Shown here piece by piece: positions 51,381 through 59,965 of a stretch of 64,000 nucleotides of DNA (position 1 is its first letter; the number at the start of each line of letters is the position of its first letter). The stretch comes from Roseococcus sp. SDR. Lineage in GTDB: Bacteria; Pseudomonadota; Alphaproteobacteria; Acetobacterales; Acetobacteraceae. The notes under the pieces are model-generated. The model was not told the origin of the DNA and made no database searches. It saw only the letters and a list, made by a program, of their open reading frames with translations. The position numbers and the translations under genes are program-made. The stretch is from NCBI RefSeq assembly GCF_019083995.1, contig NZ_JAHRCU010000020.1, forward strand, positions 29,579-93,578. The letters run 5' to 3'.

Positions 51381-52010
51381 TCAGGCGCGGTTCACGAGGC
51401 GGCAGGCGCCGGGCAGGCGGGCCGCCTGTGTCATGACGCCGCGCGAGAGGACCACGCCCTCGGTCGCGATCGGCAGGCCGGCCGCGGCCAGCATCTCCGC
51501 CGTCCAGCTGTTGCAGGTATAGGCGAGGCTGTAGCCGCGCGCGGCGGCGTAGAAGCGTCGGCCGGGGCGCGCCTCGATCAGCTCCGGGCCGGGCGCGAAG
51601 CTGCTCGCCAGCGCGCTGGAAAGGGCCGCCAGGCCCCCGGGCGTGATGGGGAGGCGCCAGGCCTGGCGCGGCGGTCCGGGCCAGGCGGTCAGCTGCAGCG
51701 CGGCCGCGCCGGGGATGGGGCCGGCCAGCCATTCGGCGAGGCCGGGCCGCTCCGCCAGCATGAAGTCGCGCTTGCCGAAGCCCAGGAAGAGCAGCGCGGC
51801 ACCGGGGAAGGGGGTGGTGATCTCCGGCGGCAGCCATGCGGGCGGCAGGCCGATCTCGGTGTGCCAGCCGGCATCGAGCAGCCAGACGGCCGGGCCCGGG
51901 GCGGCCGTGCAGCCGGGCGGCTCGGGCAGGGTGGCGCAGGCGGGCAGCGCCAGCGCGGCCAGCAGAAGGCCGCGCCGTGTGGCCTCAGGTGACGCGGTCC
52001 AGCTCCGCAT
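51381..52010 (-). CDS. DUF2459 (TIGR02117-type) exported protein
   Basis: This 209-residue protein has a signal with lipobox-like LPAC (RRGLLLAALALPACATL). The domain has VWLLDAGWHTEIGLPPAW, GFGKRDFML and SLAYTCNSWTAEMLAAAGLP; the CNSW motif and an early His suggest a cysteine-type active site of the NlpC/P60-like kind, but no activity is known for the family. The start overlaps the end of the universal stress protein gene by 26 bases, implying one operon. Confidence 0.8.
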   Translation of the reverse strand: MRSWTASPEATRRGLLLAALALPACATLPEPPGCTAAPGPAVWLLDAGWHTEIGLPPAWLPPEITTPFPGAALLFLGFGKRDFMLAERPGLAEWLAGPIPGAAALQLTAWPGPPRQAWRLPITPGGLAALSSALASSFAPGPELIEARPGRRFYAAARGYSLAYTCNSWTAEMLAAAGLPIATEGVVLSRGVMTQAARLPGACRLVNRA

Positions 52011-52476
52011 CGCTCATGCTGCCGGGCACGATCGTCATGGGCACCGTCATGCGCCCGGCGAGCTTGCCGGTCAGCGCGGTCACCAGCGGGCCAGGGCCCT
52101 TGGCGTTGGCCGCCGTGGCCAGCACCAGGATGGAGATGCGCGGGTCCTCTTCCAGCAGGGCCAGCAGCTCGTCGGCCACCTTGCCCTCGCGGGTGATGAG
52201 GATGGGCAGGCCGCCGGTGATGTCGCGCACCTGGGCGGCGAGGCCGGAGAGGGTCGCCTCCGCCTCGTCGCGGCGTTCCTCGGCCATCATGGCGCCGATA
52301 CCGGCCCATTCGCTCTGCTCGACCGGCTCGATCACGCGCAGCAACGCCACGCGCCCACCGGATTTGGCGGCGCGGAGCGCCGCGTAGCGCAGGGCGACGG
52401 CGCGCTCGGGGCTGTCATCCACGACGACGAGGAAGACGCGGTCTCGCCGTGCGGATTCGGCGGCAGCTTCGGGCAT
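51985..52476 (-). CDS. Universal stress protein (UspA domain)
   Basis: This 163-residue single UspA domain has RVFLVVVDDSPERAVALRYA at the first strand, VALLRVIEPVEQ, ISILVLATAANAKGPGPLVT and a C-terminal VPMTIVPG. The ATP-binding glycine pattern is partial. The role may be stress or redox sensing. It is coupled to the TIGR02186 gene by a TGATG overlap at 52476. Confidence 0.85.
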   Translation of the reverse strand: MPEAAAESARRDRVFLVVVDDSPERAVALRYAALRAAKSGGRVALLRVIEPVEQSEWAGIGAMMAEERRDEAEATLSGLAAQVRDITGGLPILITREGKVADELLALLEEDPRISILVLATAANAKGPGPLVTALTGKLAGRMTVPMTIVPGSMSDAELDRVT

Positions 52477-53234
52477 CAATTCCTCCGGAAGACGACGCTG
52501 CCCAGCCAGCCGGCGGCGGCGGCCAGGATGATGCAGAGGAGAGCGTAGAGCACGGGCTGGCCGCGCGCGACCCTCTCGATTTCGGCTGCGGTGCCCACGC
52601 GCTCGACGATGAAGCCCAGCTGCTCGGTTGCCACGACGCGGCGGGCGCGGACCAGCATGACCTCGACGCGGTAGGAGCCGGGCTGGACGGTGGAGGGCAG
52701 CGGCAGGCGAAGGTTGAACAGGCGCGAGCCGGCGATCTCGATGGGTTGCGCATCCTCTTGCCAGAGGCCGGCCGATTGCTTGAGCGAGACGAGGGCGCGG
52801 CGGAAGCCCGGCGCGCGTGCGCCGGTGGACACCAGCGGCAGGGTGGCGAGGCCGATGCCCCGCGCCTCGCGCAGCTCCTCCGGCAGGAGGAGGGAGGCCG
52901 GGCGCGTGCCGGCCACGGCGTAGAAGCCGGGCACGTTCTCGAAGCGCGCGGAAGGGCCGTTGAACCAGAGGCCCAGCACCTCGACCTTGCGGCGGACGAC
53001 GAAGGGGCCGGAGGGGCCGCGGGCAAGGATGATGACTTCGTCGCCGCCGGGGCCCAGCGGTTCCTCGGTGCTGCCGAAGACGAGGATGCTCTCGCCCACG
53101 AAGGCGGTGGTGATGGCGACGCGCTCGGTGGAGAGGCGGGCGACGAGGGGGGAGGGCTGGGCAAGGGCGAGGGTGGGGAGGAGCAGCGCCAGTGCGGCGA
53201 GCCATCCGGCCAGCAAGGACACCCGAGGAAGCAT
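52476..53234 (-). CDS. TIGR02186 family membrane-anchored protein
   Basis: This 252-residue protein has a signal peptide (LAGWLAALALLLPTLALAQ), a large periplasmic beta-rich domain (LSTERVAITTAFVGESILVF, FENVPGFYAVAGTRP) and a C-terminal TM segment (VLYALLCIILAAAAGWLGSV). This layout is that of TIGR02186, an alphaproteobacterial family usually found beside TauE/SafE transporter genes, as here. It may assist the transporter in handling sulfur compounds or sulfite; that is inference from context. Confidence 0.85.
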   Translation of the reverse strand: MLPRVSLLAGWLAALALLLPTLALAQPSPLVARLSTERVAITTAFVGESILVFGSTEEPLGPGGDEVIILARGPSGPFVVRRKVEVLGLWFNGPSARFENVPGFYAVAGTRPASLLLPEELREARGIGLATLPLVSTGARAPGFRRALVSLKQSAGLWQEDAQPIEIAGSRLFNLRLPLPSTVQPGSYRVEVMLVRARRVVATEQLGFIVERVGTAAEIERVARGQPVLYALLCIILAAAAGWLGSVVFRRN

Positions 53235-53250
53235 CAGCGCCCCCCTCCGA

Positions 53251-53359
53251 GAATCCGTCCGCAACGCGGACGGCGGCCACGCGATGAGCGTGCCACCGGC
53301 GCAACATCCCTGAGGGCCGCCAGCCAAGCGCGCGGAGCGCGCGCCCGGCGCTTGAGGGC
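53251..53359 (+). repeat. Dispersed multi-hairpin repeat, copy C
   Basis: GAATCC, then hairpin CCGTCCGC-AAC-GCGGACGG (53254-53272), a 50-base middle with GGCGGCC/GGGCCGCC pairing, CAGCCAAGC, hairpin GCGCGC-GGA-GCGCGC (53328-53342), and the tail CCCGGCGCTTGAGGGC (53344-53359). It lies between the TSUP and TIGR02186 genes, which otherwise form one unit. The first stem differs from copies A and B at matching positions on both arms (G-C pairs exchanged for T-A), so pairing is kept. Confidence 0.8.
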
Positions 53360-53373
53360 GGGAAAACACTCCT

Positions 53374-54282
53374 TCACCACGCCGGCCCGACGGAGAACAA
53401 ATTCTCCGGCACCCGCCACAGGTCCCAGAGCAGAGAGCCCGCGACACCCAGCACCAGCAGGCCCAGCAGCGCGCGCGTCTCCTCGCCGCGCAGCTTGCCG
53501 CCCATGGCCGCGCCGAATTGCGCGCCCGCGACACCGCCCAGCAGCAGCAGCAGGGTGAGCACGATGTCCACGCCGCCCACCTGGATGGCCTGGAGGAAGG
53601 TGACCGAGGCGGTGACGCAGACCACCTGGAAGAGCGAGGTGCCGATGACGACCGCCGTCGGCATGCCGAGGATGTAGATCATCGCCGGCACCAGCATGAA
53701 GCCGCCGCCGACGCCCATGATCGCGGAGAGGATGCCGATGACGAAGCCCACCATCAGCGGCGGGATGATGGAGATGTAGAGGCGGCTCTTGCGGAAACGG
53801 AGCTTCAGCGGCAGGCCATGCGCCCAGGAATGGTTGTGCAGCCGGGCCTGCTGCTTGCGGGAGCGGCGGAAGATGGCGCGCACGCTCTCCATCACCATCA
53901 GCGTGCCGACGGCGCCGAGGACGACGACGTAGAAGATGGCGACGGCGGCATCCACCTGGCCCGCGCGGCGCAGCAGGGCGAAGATCTGCACGCCCACCAC
54001 GCTGCCGACCAGGCCGCCCGCGACCAGCACGCCGCCCATCTGCCAGTCCACATTCTGCCGCCGCGCCTGGGCGATGAGGCCGGAGACGGAGGCGCCCAGC
54101 GTCTGGTTGGCGCCCGAGGCGACGGCGACGGTGGAGGGGATGCCGATCAGCATCAGCACCGGCGTCAGCAGGAAGCCGCCGCCCACGCCGAACAGGCCCG
54201 AGAGCCAGCCCACGACGAAGCCGATGCCCACCAGCGTCAGGGCATCCACGCTCATTTCGGCGATGGGCAGGTAGATCTGCAA
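53374..54282 (-). CDS. TauE/SafE (TSUP) family permease
   Basis: This 302-residue protein has about eight TM segments in two halves, each opening with a glycine-rich turn: GFVVGWLSGLFGVGGGFLLT and GILSAIMGVGGGFMLVPAMI. The family exports or imports sulfite, sulfoacetate or other organic anions. The following TIGR02186, universal stress and DUF2459 genes run in the same direction and are probably part of one cluster. The long cytoplasmic loop (RSRKQQARLHNHSWAHG) is basic. Confidence 0.92.
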   Translation of the reverse strand: MQIYLPIAEMSVDALTLVGIGFVVGWLSGLFGVGGGFLLTPVLMLIGIPSTVAVASGANQTLGASVSGLIAQARRQNVDWQMGGVLVAGGLVGSVVGVQIFALLRRAGQVDAAVAIFYVVVLGAVGTLMVMESVRAIFRRSRKQQARLHNHSWAHGLPLKLRFRKSRLYISIIPPLMVGFVIGILSAIMGVGGGFMLVPAMIYILGMPTAVVIGTSLFQVVCVTASVTFLQAIQVGGVDIVLTLLLLLGGVAGAQFGAAMGGKLRGEETRALLGLLVLGVAGSLLWDLWRVPENLFSVGPAW

Positions 54283-54406
54283 GCGACGCGACCGATGGGT
54301 GAACAGGTGCAGACTTCACCCGCAAAGATGGCATGGCAAGGGCAGATCAGCCGTCATGCGGGATCAGCTTGCGGGCGGGGGCGTTTCCGCCACAGAAGGG
54401 GGCATC

Positions 54407-55927
54407 ATGCTGCGTCGCCGCTCGCTCCCCCTCCTGCTCTCATCTCCCTTGGCGGCCCCCGCGCTGCGCCCCGCGCAGGCCCAGGTGGCCACCCGCATGG
54501 CGCTGCTGCACCTGAACGACTTCCACAGCCGGCATGAGCCCATCGCCGCGACGGGGGCGGTGTGCCGTGCTGGTGAGACCTGCTTCGGTGGCTCGGCCCG
54601 CATGGCGACGGCGATCGCCGAGGCGCGCGAGGGGGCGCGGGCGGATGGGCGCGCGGCGCTGCTGCTGGATGCCGGCGACACCTTTCTCGGCAGCCTCTTC
54701 TTCACCCAGCACGAGGGCCAGGCGGAGGCGCAGGTCCAGCGCGCCTGGGGCGTGCAGGGCATGGCGCTCGGCAATCACGAATTCGACCTGGGGCCGGAGG
54801 TGCTGGCCCGCTACATCGCCGCCGTGCCCTTCCCCGTCCTCTCGGCCAATCTGGATGCGACGGCGGAGCCCGCCCTGGCCGGCAAGGTGCGGCCCACCAT
54901 CGCCTTCCGGCGCGAGGCGATGCGCGTGGTGGTCGTGGGACTGACCACGCCGGACACGCCGGGCATCTCCTCGCCCGGCCCGCATCTGCGCTTCACCGAC
55001 CCGATGGAGGCGGCGAACCGCGCCGTGTGGGAGGCGCGGCGCGAGGGGGCGGCCACGGTGGTGGTGCTCTCGCATCTCGGGCTCTCGATGGACCGGCGGC
55101 TGGCGGCCGAGGTGGCGGGGGTGGATGTCATCCTGGGCGGGCATTCGCATCTTCTGGTGGCGCCGCCCGTGGTCGTGGAAGGTCCGGACCGGCCGGTGAC
55201 CATCGTGCAGGCGGGCGCCTTCGGGCGTTGGCTGGGGCGCCTCGATCTCGATCTCGCGGCGGATGGGCGCGTCACGCTGGCCCAGCAGCAGATGCGCGAA
55301 CTCTCGGCCGATATCGCGGAGGATGCGACGCTGGCCGCCCTGGTGGCGCAGCTCGGCGCGCCGCTGGAGGCGCTGCGGCGGCGCGTGGTCGGGCGGCTGC
55401 CGGCGGCGCTGAGCAACGCCGGCTGCGGCTCGGCGCCCTGCGAGATCGGCATGCTGGTCGCCGAGGCGATGCGCGAGGGGGTGGGGGCTGAGATCGGCTG
55501 GCAGAATGGCGGTGGCGTCCGGGCCGGGCTGCCGGGTGGCGAGGTCACGATGAATGATGTGCTGGGGGCGCTGCCCTTCGGCAACACCACGGCGCGGATG
55601 GTGCTGCGCGGCGCCACACTGCTGGAGGCGCTGGAGAACGGCCTGTCCCGGCTGCCGGGGCCCGCGGGCCGGTTTCCGCAGACGGCCGGGCTGCGCTTCA
55701 CCTTCGATGCGGCGCGGCCGGTGGGCCAGCGTGTGGTGGCGGCCGAGGTGCGCGAGCCCGATGGCGGCTGGAGGCCGTTGGAGCCGGGGCGGGCCTACAG
55801 CGTCGCCACCAACAATTTCCTGCGGCGCGGCGGCGATGGCTATGCGGTTTTCGCAAATGCGGCGCTGGAGGCGCGGGATGACGGGCCGGCGCTGGATGAC
55901 CTGCTGGCCCGGGCGCTCGCGCGGTAG
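54407..55927 (+). CDS. 5'-nucleotidase / 2',3'-cyclic phosphodiesterase family protein
   Basis: This 506-residue exported enzyme has signal peptide LRRRSLPLLLSSPLAAPALR, then the metallophosphatase domain with LHLNDFHSRHEP, LLDAGDTFLGS, ALGNHEFDLG, VVLSHLGLS and LGGHSHLLV (two-metal site), followed by the C-terminal nucleotidase domain with WQNGGGVRAGLPGG, LPFGNT and NNFLRRGGDGYAVF. It dephosphorylates nucleotides in the periplasm for phosphate and nucleoside salvage. Start 54407 is chosen for the signal peptide; the frame extends upstream to 54299. Confidence 0.93.
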   Translation: MLRRRSLPLLLSSPLAAPALRPAQAQVATRMALLHLNDFHSRHEPIAATGAVCRAGETCFGGSARMATAIAEAREGARADGRAALLLDAGDTFLGSLFFTQHEGQAEAQVQRAWGVQGMALGNHEFDLGPEVLARYIAAVPFPVLSANLDATAEPALAGKVRPTIAFRREAMRVVVVGLTTPDTPGISSPGPHLRFTDPMEAANRAVWEARREGAATVVVLSHLGLSMDRRLAAEVAGVDVILGGHSHLLVAPPVVVEGPDRPVTIVQAGAFGRWLGRLDLDLAADGRVTLAQQQMRELSADIAEDATLAALVAQLGAPLEALRRRVVGRLPAALSNAGCGSAPCEIGMLVAEAMREGVGAEIGWQNGGGVRAGLPGGEVTMNDVLGALPFGNTTARMVLRGATLLEALENGLSRLPGPAGRFPQTAGLRFTFDAARPVGQRVVAAEVREPDGGWRPLEPGRAYSVATNNFLRRGGDGYAVFANAALEARDDGPALDDLLARALAR

Positions 55928-56012
55928 CCGATCAATTCCGGCGTGACACGGGGCACGCAGCGGGGCCAGGATGCATGCCACGGCGCACAAAGTCGCCGCG
56001 AGGAAGGCATCC

Positions 56013-57590
56013 ATGACCATCACCCGACGCTCGACATTCGCCCTGCCCATGGCTGGCCTGGCCGCGCCCGCGCTGGCGCAGAACCGGGGCGACCCGAATG
56101 TGCTGCGGGTGAAGCTCTTCGGCGATCTGCGCGCGCTGGACCCCTTCATTTCGCCCGAATACATGGCCCGCAACCATGGCTACATGGTCTATGACACGCT
56201 CTTCGCGCTGGACTCGAAGCTGCGGCCGCAGCCGCAGATGGTGGAGAGCCACAGCGTCAGCGCCGACCGCCTGACCTGGGAGTTTTCCCTGCGCGAGGGC
56301 TTGCGGTTCCATGACGGCGCGCCCGTCACCAGTGAGGATGTCGTCGCTTCCCTGCGGCGCTGGGCGATCCGTGACGGGCACGGCGCGCAGATGCTGGCGG
56401 AGGGCAACACGCTGGTCGCGCTCGATGCGCGGCGCTTCCGCCTGACCTTGCAGCGGCCCTGGGCGCTGGTGCTGGACGCGCTGGCCAAGCCCTCGGGGTT
56501 GCCGGCCTTCATCATGCCGGCGCGCGTGGCGGCCACGCCGATCACCACGCCCATCACCGACCCCACGGGCAGCGGGCCCTATATGCTCCGCCGCGAGGAT
56601 TGGCGGCTGGGCGACCGCACCACCTATCGCCGCAACCCGGATTACCGCCCGCGCGCCGAGGCGCCGGACGGGCTGGCCGGCGCCAAGATCGCGCGCATGG
56701 AGCGCGTGGAATGGGTGGTGCTGCCGGATTCCAGCAATGCGCTGAATGCGCTGCAGACGGGCGAACTCGACATCTTCGAGGAGCTGCCGCCGGACCTGTT
56801 TCCCGTGGTGGCGCGCAACCGGAATTTGCGCCTCGCCGCGCAGGATGCGGCGGGCGTGCAGCCCATCTTCCGCATGAACCAGGCCGTCGCCCCCTTCGAC
56901 AATCCGCGGCTGCGCCAGGCGATGCGCCTCCTGGTGGACCCGGCGGAGATGATGCCGGCCTATATGACCGACCCCGCGCGCTGGCGGGATTGCCGCAGCT
57001 TCTTCCCCTGCGCCTCGCCCTTCCACACGAATGAGGGCTGGGTGACGCCCAATCTCGATCTGGCGCGGACCGCCGTGCAGCAATCGGGCTATGACGGCAC
57101 GCCGGTGGTGGTGCTGGACGCGCAGGACAGCACGATCAGCAGCACCTTCGCCCGCGTCTCGGCCGACCGGATGCGGCGCGTGGGGATGAATGTGGATCTG
57201 CAGGCGATGGATTGGGCGACGCTGGTGACGCGGCGCCTCTCGAAGAACCCGGTGAGCCAGGGTGGGTGGAGCCTGTTCTGCTCGGCGCCGGCGGCGGTGG
57301 ATCTGATGGACCCCGTCAGCCATATCGCGCTGCGTTCGGCGGGTGCGCGGACGGCGCTGCCCGGCTGGCCGGATGATCCGGAGCTGGAGCGGCTGCGCGA
57401 TGCCTTCGCCTTCGCCGCGACGGAGGAGGAGCGCCGCGCCATCGCGGTGCAGACGCAGCGCCGCGCGGTGGAGAGCGTGCCCTATCTGCCCTTGGGGATG
57501 ATGAGCCTGGTGCGCGGGCATAGCGCGCGGCTGGGCGGGATCCTGGAGGCGGCGATCCCGGTCTACTGGAACATCACCAAGGCGGGCTGA
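56013..57590 (+). CDS. ABC-transporter substrate-binding protein, family 5
   Basis: This 525-residue periplasmic receptor is of the oligopeptide/nickel/glutathione type (SBP_bac_5). A twin-arginine-like signal (ITRRSTFALPMAGLAAPALA) is followed by LTWEFSLREGLRFHDGAPVT, SEDVVASLRRW, TDPTGSGPYMLRREDW, and DIFEELPPDLFP. No permease or ATPase genes are adjacent, so it is an orphan or serves a transporter elsewhere. A good ribosome binding site (GAGGAAGG) precedes the start. Ligand unknown. Confidence 0.9.
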   Translation: MTITRRSTFALPMAGLAAPALAQNRGDPNVLRVKLFGDLRALDPFISPEYMARNHGYMVYDTLFALDSKLRPQPQMVESHSVSADRLTWEFSLREGLRFHDGAPVTSEDVVASLRRWAIRDGHGAQMLAEGNTLVALDARRFRLTLQRPWALVLDALAKPSGLPAFIMPARVAATPITTPITDPTGSGPYMLRREDWRLGDRTTYRRNPDYRPRAEAPDGLAGAKIARMERVEWVVLPDSSNALNALQTGELDIFEELPPDLFPVVARNRNLRLAAQDAAGVQPIFRMNQAVAPFDNPRLRQAMRLLVDPAEMMPAYMTDPARWRDCRSFFPCASPFHTNEGWVTPNLDLARTAVQQSGYDGTPVVVLDAQDSTISSTFARVSADRMRRVGMNVDLQAMDWATLVTRRLSKNPVSQGGWSLFCSAPAAVDLMDPVSHIALRSAGARTALPGWPDDPELERLRDAFAFAATEEERRAIAVQTQRRAVESVPYLPLGMMSLVRGHSARLGGILEAAIPVYWNITKAG

Positions 57591-57623
57591 GGCCGGCAGG
57601 CGCGGAACCTGCGTCGGGGGAAG

Positions 57624-57660
57624 AAAAAGGGCCTCCGGCGGCTGGGGCCCCGGCCCCCCT
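57624..57660 (-). terminator. Terminator with shared GGCCTCCGGCGG repeat
   Basis: On the minus strand a G/C-rich inverted repeat (GGGCC...GGCCC) is followed by TTTTTC (57624-57628), 3-35 bases beyond the stop of the Bug gene at 57663. Bases 57629-57649 are identical to 20586-20606 on the plus strand. It would end the tandem Bug operon. Confidence 0.65.
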
Positions 57661-57662
57661 GG

Positions 57663-58637
57663 CTACTCCGGCGCGATCCTGAGCGAAGCGACGATGGGCC
57701 GCAGTGCCGCCACCTGCGCATGCACCATGGCGGTGAAGTCGGCGGTGGAATTGCCGCCCGGGTCGGCGCCGAGTTCGTCAATGCGGGCAGCCAGCGGTGG
57801 GTGGCGGGCGGCGGCGGCGATCTCGGCCTGCAGGCGCACCATCACCGCCTCGGGCGTCCGGGCCGGGGCGAAGAAGCCGTTCCAGCCGAGGATCTCGGCG
57901 TTCGGGAAGCCCTGTTCGCGCACCGTCGAGATCTCCGGCAGCAGCCGGTTGCGGCTGGTGGAGCGGATGGCGATGGGGCGCACGGCGCCCGCGCGGATAT
58001 GCGGGATGCCGGTGGAAAGCTGGTCGCCGCCGAACTGGATGCGGCCCACCATCAGGTCCTGCATGAGGAGGGAGGCGCCGCGGAAGGGCACGTGCTCCAT
58101 CTGGAAATTGCCGTCGCGCTTCAGCACCTCGCCCACCAGGTGGCCGGCGCTGCCGGGGCCGGTGGAGCCATAGAAGGGCGGGCGGGGCTGTTGCCGCGCC
58201 CAGGCGATGAATTCCGGCACGGTGGTGGCGGGCACGGAGGGGTGCACCATCACCACCGTGGGCACCAGCGCGCCCAGGCTGATGGGGGCGAAGTCCCGCT
58301 CGATGGAGTGGATGGCGCGGTTCTGGAACTCCATCACCGCGCTGGTCGAGGAGAAGGTGGAGTTGTGGAACAGCAGCACCTGGCCGTCTGGCGGGGCCTT
58401 GGCGACGATATCGGCGCCGATGGAGCCGCCGCCGCCGCCGCGGTTCTCGACCAGGATGGGCACGCCCAGTGTCTCGGTCAGGCGGTTGCCGTAGAGGCGG
58501 GCCAGGATGTCGGTGGTGCCGCCCGCCGCGAAAGGGACGATGACGCGGATCGGGCCGTTCGGCGTCCAGGCTTGCGCCCGGGCGACGAGGGGCGCGGCCA
58601 GGATCGGGGCGGCGAGCAGGCTGCGGCGCTGCATCAT
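57663..58637 (-). CDS. Bug/TctC-family periplasmic receptor (tandem copy 2)
   Basis: This 324-residue receptor has signal peptide MQRRSLLAAPILAAPLVARAQ, then WTPNGPIRVIVPFAAGGTTD, VENRGGGGGSIGADIVAKAP, FYGSTGPGSAGHLVGEVLKR and EHVPFRGASLLMQDLMVGRI. It is closely similar to the gene just upstream throughout, including EQGFPNAEILGWNGFFAPAR. The start overlaps the upstream gene's stop (ATGATGA). A tandem duplicate; ligand unknown. Confidence 0.93.
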   Translation of the reverse strand: MMQRRSLLAAPILAAPLVARAQAWTPNGPIRVIVPFAAGGTTDILARLYGNRLTETLGVPILVENRGGGGGSIGADIVAKAPPDGQVLLFHNSTFSSTSAVMEFQNRAIHSIERDFAPISLGALVPTVVMVHPSVPATTVPEFIAWARQQPRPPFYGSTGPGSAGHLVGEVLKRDGNFQMEHVPFRGASLLMQDLMVGRIQFGGDQLSTGIPHIRAGAVRPIAIRSTSRNRLLPEISTVREQGFPNAEILGWNGFFAPARTPEAVMVRLQAEIAAAARHPPLAARIDELGADPGGNSTADFTAMVHAQVAALRPIVASLRIAPE

Positions 58638-59617
58638 TCGACGCGCATGTTCAGCGATTGCACCAGCGGGCGCATGGCGGCGATCTGCGCATGCACCTGC
58701 TGGGTGAATTCCGCGCTGGAATTGCCGCCGGGCTCGGCCCCCAGCTCCTGGATGCGGGACGCCACGGCCGGGTAGCGCGCGGCGGCGGCGATCTCGGCCT
58801 GCAGGCGGGTCAGGATGGGCTCCGGCGTGCGGGCGGGGGCGAAGAAGCCGTTCCAGCCCAGCATCTCGGCGTTCGGGAAGCCCTGCTCGCGCACGGTGGG
58901 CACATGGGGCAGCGCGCTGGCGCGGGTGGCGGCGAGCGTGCCGATGGGGCGCAGCGCGCCGCCGCGGATATGCTGCAGCGAGGAGGAAAGCTGGTCGCCG
59001 CCGAACTGGATGCGGCCGGCCAGCATGTCCTGCACCAGCGGTGCGGCGCCACGGAAGGGCACGTGCTCCATGGGGAAATTGCCGTCGCGCTTCAGCACCT
59101 CGCCCATCAGGTTCATGGTGCTGCCGGGGCCGGTGGAGCCATAGAAGGGCGGCGTGGGCTGGCGGCGCGCCCAGGCAGCGAATTCGGTGATCGTCTGGGC
59201 CGGCACGTCGCGGTGCACCAGCAGCATCATCGGCACATTGGCGCCCATGCTGATGGGGGCGAAGTCGCGCTCGATGGAATGCGGCGCGCGGTTCGCGAAT
59301 TCCAGCGCGGCGGTGGTGGTGCTGAAGGTGAGGTTGTGGAAGAGCAGCGTCTGGCCGTCCGGCGCGGCCTTGGCGACCACGTCGGAGCCGATGGAACCGC
59401 CCGCGCCGCCCCGGTTTTCCACGACGACGGAGGTGCCGAGCGTCTCGGTCAGGCGCTGCGCGTAGAGGCGGGCCAGGATGTCCGTCGTGCCGCCGGCCGG
59501 GAAGGGGACGATGATGCGGATGGGCCCGCTGGGCGTCCAGGCTTGGGCGCGTGCGCCCTGGGGCAGCACGGCAGGCGCGGCGAGCAGGGCGAGGCTCAGG
59601 CTACGGCGGGACAACAT
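58634..59617 (-). CDS. Bug/TctC-family periplasmic receptor (tandem copy 1)
   Basis: This 327-residue receptor has signal peptide SRRSLSLALLAAPAVLPQGARA, or a shorter cleavage form; then WTPSGPIRIIVPFPAGGTTD, VENRGGAGGSIGSDVVAKAA, STGPGSTMNLMGEVLKRDGN and EHVPFRGAAPLVQDMLAGRI. It pairs with the downstream paralogue in one operon. No TctAB genes adjoin it. Confidence 0.93.
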   Translation of the reverse strand: MLSRRSLSLALLAAPAVLPQGARAQAWTPSGPIRIIVPFPAGGTTDILARLYAQRLTETLGTSVVVENRGGAGGSIGSDVVAKAAPDGQTLLFHNLTFSTTTAALEFANRAPHSIERDFAPISMGANVPMMLLVHRDVPAQTITEFAAWARRQPTPPFYGSTGPGSTMNLMGEVLKRDGNFPMEHVPFRGAAPLVQDMLAGRIQFGGDQLSSSLQHIRGGALRPIGTLAATRASALPHVPTVREQGFPNAEMLGWNGFFAPARTPEPILTRLQAEIAAAARYPAVASRIQELGAEPGGNSSAEFTQQVHAQIAAMRPLVQSLNMRVE

Positions 59618-59698
59618 GGTTCCGGCATCCTCCTATGACGCCGGATTCATGATTCGTCCGGCTGCCGGCCATAGATTGGGGATCTGGAACGGAAGGCG

Positions 59699-59845
59699 TC
59701 AACCGGTGCCGGAGAAAACCCAGGCGGTGAGGACGATGGCACCGGAGACGGCTGCGGCCTCCAGGCTGAAGCGGAGCAGGTCGGCCGCCTCACGCCAGCG
59801 GCTGGCGCGGGGGAAGCTGCTGTCCTGCCTGGGATCACCCTGCAT
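59699..59845 (-). CDS. Possible small membrane protein
   Basis: This 48-residue frame ends in one hydrophobic segment (EAAAVSGAIVLTAWVFSG). An upstream ATG at 59875 would lengthen it. The ribosome binding site is weak (GCGAGG), and no family is recognised. It lies between the Bug pair and the pgm terminator. Codon use is in keeping with its neighbours, but it could be chance. Confidence 0.35.
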   Translation of the reverse strand: MQGDPRQDSSFPRASRWREAADLLRFSLEAAAVSGAIVLTAWVFSGTG

Positions 59846-59925
59846 GCCCGACCTCGCCGGTTGGAGTATGGGCATATAAGTCGGATGACGGGTGCGCAAC
59901 AAGTCGCAAATGATGCGACGTGGTG

Positions 59926-59957
59926 AAAAAAGCGGCCGGCGGATCATCCGCCGGCCG
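59926..59957 (-). terminator. Rho-independent terminator after pgm
   Basis: CGGCCGGCGGAT (59933-59944) pairs perfectly with ATCCGCCGGCCG (59946-59957), a 12-bp stem. On the minus strand it is followed by CTTTTTT. It lies 8 bases past the stop of the mutase gene at 59966 and would end the ugd-pgm operon. Confidence 0.88.
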
Positions 59958-59965
59958 GGTTTGCC

